In this document: one piece after another, positions 38,715-44,925 of the stretch
Numbering within the stretch: position 1 is the stretch's first letter
How the letters are laid out: each line of letters opens with the position of its first letter
From: Verrucomicrobiota bacterium
Lineage (GTDB): Bacteria > Verrucomicrobiota > Kiritimatiellia > Kiritimatiellales > Pontiellaceae
DNA length: 44,925 nucleotides
Assembly: GCA_024279685.1 (NCBI GenBank)
Contig: JAJRRI010000037.1
Coordinates: forward strand, 1 to 44,925
Direction of reading: 5' to 3'
The notes under the pieces: generated by a model
Database searches by the model: none
The model's input: the letters and a program-made list of their open reading frames with translations, nothing else
Told to the model about the DNA's origin: nothing
Program-made: the position numbers and the translations under genes

Positions 38715-39461
38715 TTGCTCCGCGTTCTGTTGTGCCTCGGTGTTCTACTGAGTGCCTCGACAGGGTGCTTGCAACTCTCCAGCAGCAAGCCATCCGGCCC
38801 GTGGCACGAGGCCTATGAGCCCATTAACGATCCGGCATCTGAAGCATACATCTCCGAATGCTTAGAGCGAGCGATCGCCGAATTCGGCGAACCCATCTTT
38901 CCGGTGAATAAGGTGCTACTTCGGCGTTCGATAAAAACTCATGAAGCGCGGCGTTATCGGATCGGAGAGGGTTTCTCACTCACGGAATGCGTGGATCCCA
39001 CCAACGGCGTATTTGTGATCTATCTGGCGGTCGGCCCGGAGCATCACAACTATTTCGCGCTCCTTGGTCATGAATGTGCGCATCTGTTAAATCCCTATTT
39101 ATTCGATTGGTACATAGAAGGATTGGCCACGCTATTTTCCGAACAAATGTGCGAAGAGACCGGGAGGGAATGGGGCGACTGGAAACGGCATTTCGAGCGA
39201 ACACGCCGCGAACCTTACGGTCTTTCCTACCGCATGATGCGCGAATTAAAAGAGGAGTTCCCCAACGAATACTCCTCCATCATTCAATGTACAGCAGATA
39301 GTAAAAACGGTGCTGACCGGCGACATATTGACATTGATGCCTGGATCGAAACCCTGCCTCCCGACCGCTCCGCCATCGCACTCGATATTATTTCAAAATA
39401 CAGTCACGTATTAGAGAAAGCCACCAGCGAGCAGTATTATTTCAAACCGCCCGCCGATTAG
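38715..39461 (+). CDS. Putative zinc metallopeptidase lipoprotein
   Basis: 248 residues from a TTG start at 38715, chosen because GAGG lies 6 nt upstream and it opens directly with the signal peptide (LRVLLCLGVLLSASTGC, lipidated cysteine near residue 18). The zincin motif HECAH is at residues 119-123 (LGHECAHLLNP) and a downstream glutamate E135 (EGLATLF) could be the third ligand, which gives a gluzincin-like layout. Not a named family. It is the last gene of the accB-accC-asp23-amaP operon, one base after amaP, so envelope maintenance is a reasonable but unproven role. Confidence 0.72.
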   Translation: MLRVLLCLGVLLSASTGCLQLSSSKPSGPWHEAYEPINDPASEAYISECLERAIAEFGEPIFPVNKVLLRRSIKTHEARRYRIGEGFSLTECVDPTNGVFVIYLAVGPEHHNYFALLGHECAHLLNPYLFDWYIEGLATLFSEQMCEETGREWGDWKRHFERTRREPYGLSYRMMRELKEEFPNEYSSIIQCTADSKNGADRRHIDIDAWIETLPPDRSAIALDIISKYSHVLEKATSEQYYFKPPAD

Positions 39462-40251
39462 TTTGAATGGCTAATCCCCCTCCGACTTCGCTCTTCCAAT
39501 AGGTTCTGTACCGCATGCCTCCCGCAGGAGCGTGAATTCAAGTTGTAAGTGCAATTCCAAGGGTCTGGAAACCCAGATAATTCCGCCGACGCGGGATCGA
39601 AGGGAAACCATTTTGACTGAATGGGCGGTGGACGGGTACAAAAGGTTTTCTGGTTCCGCGATGCGGAATGAGGATACGGCACCAGGCAGGGACGGTTGTT
39701 TTTGCCGCTGATATCCGAGATCCAGATGGGTGACTGAACAACTCTTATGACGAAGACCCAGAAGGCAGCGAACGTTCAGCGATGGAAAGTAACGTAGAAC
39801 CGATCAACTAAAAGTGAAGTGAGCAGGCCGTTGAGAAACGGCTATGGATGGCTATTTGAACCGGCCTTCGGCCTATTTCCTTCGGAAATTATGCTTCGCG
39901 GTGTTTGACCGGAACCTATAATGGGTGACACCTATTACGCATGCGTGGCTTTGCTGGGTTCCGCCTCATAAAACCGGACCTCCAGATATGGATGGAAGCG
40001 GGTGTATTGGTTGCGACTTTTATTGATACGTTGGCCTTTCACGGGCCAGCAATCGGTAGCGAAGCTGAGCTGGGCATGACCTACCAGCAATGGTATTGGC
40101 GACGAAGACCGCGCGGCTATTGACCGACTGCAACAGATGATGCTAAAAATACAGACTATAGAATAGGAATCGACGACGAGAAACTATGAGTCACGAAGGT
40201 ATTTTAATTAACCATATCATTGATTTATAGGTGACCCCTAATTGACCCCTA
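39462..40251. other. Gene-poor disturbed stretch
   Basis: About 790 bp without a supported gene. Short frames on both strands (for example 39941-40123, containing KPDLQIWMEAGVLVATFIDT) show no family I recognise and no ribosome site. A small hairpin GGCCTTCGGCC lies near 39873, and GTGACCCCTAATTGACCCCTAAT near 40231 contains a short direct repeat. Together with the leuS fragment at its right end it looks like debris of a rearrangement or decayed mobile element. Confidence 0.55.
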
Positions 40252-40581
40252 ATCGCCATCGAAACCGTGGTATTGCTCATCAGTCCCTTTGCGCCCCACA
40301 TCGCCGAAGAGCTCTGGATCGAACTCGGCCACGCCTCCGGCATCATGAACGCCGACTGGCCTGCCGTGAGCGAAGAAGCCCTCAAACGCAACGAGCTTCA
40401 GCTCGTCGTCCAAGTCAACGGCAAGGTCCGCGACAAAATAAAAGTCTCCTCCTCCGCCACGAAAGAAGAAGTAGAATCCGTCGCCCTCGCCGCCGAAAAA
40501 GTCCAGCAATGGTTAGAAGGAAAAACCATTCGCAAAGTCATCGTAGTCCCCAGCCGCCTCGTCAATATCGCGGTTTCGTAG
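40252..40581 (+). pseudogene. leuS: 3' fragment of leucyl-tRNA synthetase
   Basis: The open frame starts after a TGA at 40243-40245 and reads IAIETVVLLISPFAPHIAEE, LWIELGH, then NADWPAVSEEALKRNELQLV and QVNGKVRDKIKV, ending RKVIVVPSRLVNIAVS. This is the anticodon-binding and C-terminal part of LeuS, about 110 of roughly 850 residues. No catalytic domain lies upstream, so it is a severed or duplicated gene end. The sequence is well conserved, which suggests a recent event or an assembly junction; an intact leuS is expected elsewhere. Confidence 0.85.
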
Positions 40582-40600
40582 TTGTAAGAAATAAGGCTTC

Positions 40601-40633
40601 TTGTAGCATTATGTCAGTGCAAAAATGCTACAA
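40601..40633. repeat. Perfect 10-bp inverted repeat, 13-nt spacer, upstream of the sulfatase
   Basis: TTGTAGCATT at 40601-40610 and AATGCTACAA at 40624-40633. There is no T-run, so it may be an operator for the sulfatase gene, whose start lies 90 bp downstream, rather than a terminator. Confidence 0.55.
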
Positions 40634-40723
40634 TTCACGGCTGACCTTTCTCTATAATGAGAGACCCCTTCGCGGGGAGCCGTGCATTTTGCACAGACAC
40701 GTGAAAAAGCAGAGGAGTATAGA

Positions 40724-42550
40724 ATGAAAAAATGGTTTGCAGTTTTGTTAGTAGCGATCAGTGCGCATGGCGCACAGCAGGATCGTCCGAATATCCTTTG
40801 GATCGTGAGCGAGGATAACAGCCCAATGCTAGGGTGCTACGGCGATCCCGATGCCATGACTCCCAACTTGGACAAGCTCGCAGAGCGCGGCGTGCGTTAT
40901 ACGAGAGCCTTCGCCAACTCACCGGTCTGTTCCTCTGCCCGCTCCACACTGGTTATGGGTATGCATCCCGTTACCACGGGAATGATAAACCATCGTAGAA
41001 GGATTGATATTCCAGAATGGCTCGAAGCCTATCCGGTAGCTATGCGCAAAGCGGGCTATTATTGTACAAACAACGAAAAAACTGACTATAATTTTACTCG
41101 CAGCCATACGGCGGAGTGGGACGAGCGTGGCAACAATGCGCATTATCGAAATCGCCCGAAGGATAAACCGTTTTTTGCCGTATTCAACACAGGCATCACA
41201 CACGAGGGTCAATTTTTCCCCAATGCGAAAATGCCGGAGCGCAACAAGCCCAGCCGCGATCCAAAATCATTCACGCTCCCTCCGTACTATCCCGATATTT
41301 CCGAGGTGCGCCACGACTATGCAATCTACCATGATCGCATTACAGAAATGGATGCCTGGGTGGGTGGGCTGCTTAAACAGCTTGAGAAAGAAGGTTTGGC
41401 CGATGATACAATCGTCTTCTACTACTCCGATCACGGCGGCGCGCTTATCCGTGGCAAGCGATCGATACGCGATTCCGGAACGCGTGTTCCGTTGATCGTC
41501 TACTTCCCAGAAAAATGGGAGCACCTTGCGCCGGCATCGCCGGGTTCCACCTGCGACCGGCTGGTCTCTTTCGTCGACTTTTCGGCCACCATCCTCAGTT
41601 TGGCCGGCGTCAAGGCACCCAGTTCCATGCAGGGGGTTCCATTCCTTGGAAAATCTGCCGGTTCCGAAAAGGAATTTGTGTTCCTTTATCGGAACCGGAT
41701 GGATGAGCGCTTCGACATGATGCGTGCCGTGCGCGATAATCGCTACCGTTATGTCCGCCACTACACGCCCCATCGGCCATATGGGCAACCCTACGCCTAT
41801 CCGGCAAACAGCAATATGCACCGCGCCTGGCGCAATGCCTGGTTGGCGGGAGAGTGCAACGCCGTGCAAAGCCAGTATTGGGAACCCAAGTCGCCCGAGG
41901 CGTTCTACGACACACAGGTCGATCCGCACGAAGTCGACAACCTGATCGACGATCCCCGCCAGGCGGAACGGATTTCCAATCTGCAGAAAAAACTTGAAGG
42001 CGCGATGCTCGATGCACGTGACATGGGTTTTATTCCCGAATCCATGATGTCGTCGCTCATCGGGAACAAAACCCTCTATGAGTATGCGCAAAGTCAAGCC
42101 TATCCGCTGGGGCGCATCAAGGCCATGGCCGATATGGCCACCAGCCGCGATCCCGCATTCCTGCCGCAGCTTAAAATGGGGTTGGGCGACAAAAATCCGG
42201 TTGTCCGCTACTGGGCGGCCATGGGTTGTACTGTTTTGGGTGAATCCGCCATGGAGGCCATGCCCGACCTTAAGAAGACACTGGATGATGCGGAAATCAG
42301 CGTTCGCATTGCGGCTGCGGAAGCGCTGGCACACCTCGGCCATATGGAATGGGCTGCACCTGTGTTCCGAGAAGCGCTAGTCAGCAGGGATGGCGATGTT
42401 TTGCTAGAAGTTGTTAATGCCCTCGAATTCCTTGGCGAAGCTGCCTATATTTTCACGCCCGAGTTGGTCGATGCCATGCAGGACGCCAGTAACCGGAAGA
42501 ATGCCTTTCAGCACATTCTCAATAAGAAATGCAATACGGCCGTCTATTGA
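40724..42550 (+). CDS. Secreted sulfatase with C-terminal HEAT repeats
   Basis: Type I sulfatase that would hydrolyse sulfate esters of polysaccharides in the periplasm. Start at ATG 40724 (MKKWFAVLLVAISAHGA, a signal peptide) after GAGGAG; the longer frame to 40682 is not supported. 608 residues. The maturation motif CSSAR is at 69-73, C69 becoming formylglycine. Metal-site segments are SEDNSPMLGCYGD and YSDHGGALIRGK, and the usual PNILWIVSED and AERGVRYTRAFAN openings are present. From about residue 465 the protein changes to HEAT-type repeats (AMADMATSRDPAF, then VVRYWAAMGCTVLG, SVRIAAAEALAHLG). No maturase gene is nearby. Resembles heparan-N-sulfatase-like enzymes; substrate unknown. Confidence 0.9.
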   Translation: MKKWFAVLLVAISAHGAQQDRPNILWIVSEDNSPMLGCYGDPDAMTPNLDKLAERGVRYTRAFANSPVCSSARSTLVMGMHPVTTGMINHRRRIDIPEWLEAYPVAMRKAGYYCTNNEKTDYNFTRSHTAEWDERGNNAHYRNRPKDKPFFAVFNTGITHEGQFFPNAKMPERNKPSRDPKSFTLPPYYPDISEVRHDYAIYHDRITEMDAWVGGLLKQLEKEGLADDTIVFYYSDHGGALIRGKRSIRDSGTRVPLIVYFPEKWEHLAPASPGSTCDRLVSFVDFSATILSLAGVKAPSSMQGVPFLGKSAGSEKEFVFLYRNRMDERFDMMRAVRDNRYRYVRHYTPHRPYGQPYAYPANSNMHRAWRNAWLAGECNAVQSQYWEPKSPEAFYDTQVDPHEVDNLIDDPRQAERISNLQKKLEGAMLDARDMGFIPESMMSSLIGNKTLYEYAQSQAYPLGRIKAMADMATSRDPAFLPQLKMGLGDKNPVVRYWAAMGCTVLGESAMEAMPDLKKTLDDAEISVRIAAAEALAHLGHMEWAAPVFREALVSRDGDVLLEVVNALEFLGEAAYIFTPELVDAMQDASNRKNAFQHILNKKCNTAVY

Positions 42551-43118
42551 CGCCTGAATCAGAGATTGCCCCGGATTCGTTCTCAAGGAAGAAAGGAAAA
42601 GGGGGCCAGGAGAGGGGGCAGAGTACCAGACTGAGCGCAAGTGATATTTGGTAATACCATTTATCAAATCTTATCAGTACAAATCATATCCGCGTAGCGT
42701 TTACTTGAGTATGCATCCATCCACCGGCTCAACGGCCAGTATCACTTTTAAATTTTGGTTTAGGTGAAACATTATCGACTCCTGGGTTAATTGAAGTCGG
42801 TGATTTTATCTCACCCAAAGAATCTGGCTAGGGGTCGATTCTCGGACGCTTACGGAGAGCACGCCCTACCTTTAAAATGAATCCATCCGATCACAACGAC
42901 CCGCGCCTTCTGTCGTTCGAAATTCTATTTCGAATTTTGTACGAAAAAAGGGTCAGAAAAAAGGGTCAGTCCGCCTAATTCGTTATTTTTGAATTAAGAT
43001 ACCTTTTTAGGTGTGTTTAATGACTTTCCAGGGCTAAAAACGGGTCAGCCGATGAATCTTAGAATCGAGTGAAAGACAAAATAAAAATCGGTTAGTCCGC
43101 AAAAATAAGGAGATATCT
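42551..43118. other. Gap with short repeats, no gene seen
   Basis: About 570 bp without a supported gene. It contains a 13-bp perfect tandem repeat AAAAAAGGGTCAG (42944-42956, 42957-42969) and an interrupted palindromic TTCGAAATTCTATTTCGAA near 42916-42934. GGGTCAG boxes recur near 43046. Such boxes are often seen around decayed transposase genes, but no transposase remnant is readable. Confidence 0.5.
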
Positions 43119-43367
43119 GTGCTTAAGAAAATCCATAGTCCCAAAGTACCAATACTTCTCCTAATGACACTTGTCCTATGTGGCTGTGATTACCAATTAA
43201 AACGTGCCATAGAAGCATATCAAGGCGACGGAGTGATTCGATATTTGGAGAAACCAGGGTTTTTAGGGCGTTCAGGATGCGATGTTAGAATGCCTTCATT
43301 TGATTTATCGCAACCATTTTACGCGGAATACGATCTTTCTGGTCTGCCCGATGCCAATGCTCAATAG
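43119..43367 (+). CDS. Small lipoprotein, probably C-terminally truncated
   Basis: 82 residues from a GTG start with a strong ribosome site (AAGGAGATATCT). The signal peptide ends in lipobox VLCGC near residue 23. The mature part ends with MPSFDLSQPFYAEYDLSGLP then DANAQ, which reads like the start of a longer domain cut short by the TAG at 43365. It is directly followed, on the other strand, by Rhs debris, so the rest may have been lost in the rearrangement. Function unknown. Confidence 0.6.
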   Translation: MLKKIHSPKVPILLLMTLVLCGCDYQLKRAIEAYQGDGVIRYLEKPGFLGRSGCDVRMPSFDLSQPFYAEYDLSGLPDANAQ

Positions 43368-43376
43368 GTAATTTTT

Positions 43377-44388
43377 TTAACCATCATATATTTCATTGAG
43401 GAGCCTATTTCGTTCATCCTGAATATCTTTTATCCTGTCTATATCGTCTTGGGTTTTGTCAATCTGATCTGCCGCGCTTTTTGGATCCATGAGAGCTGAT
43501 ACTCCAGCAAGTGCGGCGGCGGGCAATCCCGGCAACGACCAAGGCGGGGGAGGAAACTGCCACACCTGCTAGAATCAAAGGAATTGCAACAACGCCAGCA
43601 ACGACCCCCCAAAAACTCCAAGACAAATCATAGGGATCCACAAACATCACTGGATTACTCGCACAAAACTCATATTGGTTCAAGCCCCCCGCGATACCAA
43701 TGGGATCCTTACTCAGCCAGCGACCGGTGTTTGAGTCGTACCAGCGGGCGCGGAAATAATAAAGCCCGGTCGTGGAATCGTATTCTCGTCCTTGGAAGGT
43801 ATATCTATTTCCGATGGCCGATTGTTGATTGGCGATTGAATTGCCGGAGCCGTCCTTCACGTCGAGGATTTCTCCGTAGGCGGAATATTCATAACTTTCA
43901 ACGATTGATCCGGTTTCATCAACCAAGGCGATGACGGTATTTTGGTGGTCTTTGATGGCATAGAATGTGTTGCTGGTGGTGTGGTCGGTGAAGGAGAGCA
44001 GGTTGTCAATACCTTGCCCCCAGACGTAGGTGCGCAGGAGGTTTCCGGAGCCGTCGAGGTCGGCGGCGACTTGGTCGCCATCATAGATGAAATAGTTTGT
44101 GGTAGTTCCTTCGATGCGTGAGACGCGGCGATCTAATACGTCGTATTCGTAGAAGACATCCACAGATTGCGTAGATTTCACGGATTTCAACCGATAGCGT
44201 TCGTCCCAGTCCAGTGTAACGCCGTTGAGGTTGGTGAGGCATCCGGCCTCGTCGTATTGATATTGGTCAATGACAAATGGCGTATCGAGAACGACGGAGT
44301 TGGTGGAAAACCCTACATTTCCGGCGGCGTCGCGGATGACAGCAACAAGTTGAGTCTCAAATTCATTGGCTGACCTCTAGTTCCGAGA
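43377..44388 (-). pseudogene. Rhs/YD-repeat protein, 3' fragment with frameshifted tail
   Basis: 5'-truncated remnant of a polymorphic-toxin-type Rhs protein. The frame is open after a TAG near 44390 and reads NEFETQLVAVIRDAAGN, YD-repeats (YQYDEAGCLTNLNGV, FYEYDVLDRRVSRIEGT, YFIYDGDQV), then the Rhs core end YTFQGREYDSTTGLYYFRA and RDP-like KDPIGIAGGLNQYEF. The variable tail is hydrophobic (WSFWGVVAGVVAIPLILAGV). One extra C at about 43518-43520 shifts the frame; corrected, the tail continues AAALAGVSALMDPKSAADQI and ends NRLLNEIYDG at 43377. This tail is 95% identical in DNA to a second copy at 44657-44744. The inserted peptide SIANQQSAIGNRYT comes from a CAATCGG-type repeat. Confidence 0.82.
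43411..43498. repeat. Direct repeat copy 1 (Rhs tail)
   Basis: 88 bp that match 44657-44744 with four substitutions and no gap, in the same orientation, 1246 bp apart. Both encode the end of an Rhs tail (ALMDPKS, then DQIDK, DDIDRIKDIQDERNRLL). Confidence 0.9.
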
Positions 44389-44399
44389 GGTGGATTCAT

Positions 44400-44630
44400 T
44401 CAACTATCGTCTTGATGATCCGACCTTTTTCTATTCTTTTGAATCGAAAAATCAACCAATACATAAACCATTAAGGCACATGCAAAAATAAAAGTGTAAT
44501 GGGACATGAAATACCACCTTCCTGCACTCAGATATGCCTCATACTGCAACTCATGTAATGCACGAACCGCGTAATATAATGACATTCCAAATAACATCAA
44601 TAATAGCATTATCCTGCTAAGCATAATCAT
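44400..44630 (-). CDS. Small membrane protein following the second Rhs tail
   Basis: About 76 residues from ATG 44630, or 74 from ATG 44624; the longer frame from 44663 reads into the Rhs tail and is unlikely. Two membrane helices (IMLLLMLFGMSLYYAV and YTFIFACALMVYVLV) with a basic, charged C-terminus (QKNRKRSDHQDDS). Its start overlaps the stop codon of the Rhs tail copy 2 (TAG within ATGCTTAG), so it would be translated right after that tail. Position fits a toxin immunity protein, but the sequence matches no family I recognise. Confidence 0.6.
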   Translation of the reverse strand: MIMLSRIMLLLMLFGMSLYYAVRALHELQYEAYLSAGRWYFMSHYTFIFACALMVYVLVDFSIQKNRKRSDHQDDS

Positions 44631-44786
44631 TATCAATCTCCTCAAGCAATCTGTTCCGTTCATCCTGAATATCTTTTATCCTGTCTATATCGTCTTGGGC
44701 TTTATCAATCTGATCTGCTCCGCTTTTTGGATCCATGAGAGCTGCAATACCAGTAACAACGCCCGCAATAATTGCCGCAGTAACGT
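44622..44786 (-). pseudogene. Second Rhs C-terminal tail, cut upstream
   Basis: The frame reads VTAAIIAGVVTGIAALMDPK, SGADQIDKAQDDIDRIKDIQ, DERNRLLEEIDNDYA and ends in TAG near 44622. It is homologous to the tail of the Rhs fragment at 43377. Upstream, near 44787-44845, the same frame continues through GLYRLQAKLKLQKSCYTN, which does not look like Rhs and leads into a large palindrome, so the Rhs body was probably severed there. It may also be the end of an Rhs gene interrupted by an insertion. Confidence 0.6.
44657..44744. repeat. Direct repeat copy 2 (Rhs tail)
   Basis: Partner of 43411-43498; 84 of 88 bases identical. See that entry. Confidence 0.9.
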
Positions 44787-44844
44787 TAGTGTAACAGCTC
44801 TTCTGTAATTTCAGTTTAGCCTGAAGGCGGTAGAGCCCGAAGGG

Positions 44845-44880
44845 GCTTTCAATCCCTCCTTATAAGGAGGGATTGAAAGC
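44845..44880. repeat. 36-bp perfect palindrome
   Basis: The 18-bp arms 44845-44862 and 44863-44880 are exact reverse complements without a spacer (arm starts GCTTTCAATCCCTCCTTA). It sits at the right edge, next to the point where the Rhs tail frame loses Rhs character. It may be the end or target of an insertion element, or a strong hairpin terminator. The GATTGAAAG end resembles some CRISPR repeats, but only one copy is present. Confidence 0.8.
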
Positions 44881-44925
44881 GGCGCATTAGTTCAGTACTT
44901 TTTAATTACCACTAAGAAAAAAGGA

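Noticed and set aside
39941-40123. 60-residue plus-strand frame in the gap upstream of the leuS fragment
   Set aside because: No ribosome site, no recognisable family; the surrounding DNA looks like debris.
41267-42343. 358-residue minus-strand frame opposite the sulfatase
   Set aside because: Shadow of the sulfatase; the plus strand carries the catalytic motifs and signal peptide.
43811-43843. SAIGNR peptide in the Rhs fragment as a functional motif
   Set aside because: It is the translation of a dispersed CAATCGG-type DNA repeat also seen in tilS, so it is not evidence for protein function.
44845-44880. Possible CRISPR repeat (end GATTGAAAG)
   Set aside because: Only one copy, no spacers and no cas genes; a perfect palindrome of 36 bp is better seen as an element end or hairpin.

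Overview
The window looks like chromosome from a Gram-negative, probably anaerobic member of the PVC superphylum, most likely Kiritimatiellota or a relative. Pointers are a formylglycine-type sulfatase, an SHD1-type domain, a SecA with a long insert, a lysine/alanine/proline repeat protein, several lipoproteins with clear lipoboxes, an apolipoprotein N-acyltransferase (Lnt) and Rhs debris. The placement is inference from gene content; no rRNA is present.

Layout. 1-4.2 kb: 3' part of an HrpB-type helicase, a short NAD-dependent DNA ligase with a signal peptide, and a solute-binding lipoprotein. 4.2-11.7 kb: an elongasome operon, mreB-mreC-mreD-PBP2-rodA, followed by RNase G. 11.9-17.1 kb: a secreted disordered protein, a BamE-like lipoprotein, ftsH, a small unknown gene and tilS. 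17.0-20.5 kb: a decayed island wedged between tilS and secA (AlbA_2 fragment, split AAA ATPase, broken type I restriction subunit hsdR). 20.5-31.6 kb: secA, a WecG-type glycosyltransferase fused to two STAS domains, thiD, ftsB-like gene, enolase, an SHD1/C39-like protein, mscS and gdhA. 31.8-39.5 kb: tRNA-His, a histone H1-like protein, nrdR-unknown-lnt, and an operon accB-accC-asp23-amaP-metallopeptidase. 39.5-44.9 kb: a disturbed region with a leuS 3' fragment, a sulfatase with HEAT repeats, a cut-off lipoprotein and Rhs remnants with duplicated tails.

The functional core is envelope biology: cell elongation (Mre/PBP2/RodA), division (FtsB-like), export (SecA), membrane proteolysis (FtsH), lipoprotein maturation (Lnt), fatty-acid synthesis (AccB/AccC) with an Asp23/AmaP envelope module, osmotic release (MscS) and surface glycan transfer (WecG-STAS).

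A striking property is the number of interrupted reading frames. secA carries an in-frame TAG at codon 21 and accC an in-frame TAA at codon 87. thiD, the WecG-STAS gene, the H1-like gene and the AAA ATPase each lack one A in a short A run, while hsdR (twice) and the Rhs tail each carry one extra base. Interruptions in genes expected to be essential suggest residual sequence error or a recently damaged population; hsdR, by contrast, shows independent signs of true decay. The best candidates for new biology are the GT26-STAS-STAS fusion, the internal 100-residue duplication in PBP2, the exported minimal DNA ligase and the Rhs tail/membrane-protein arrangement.
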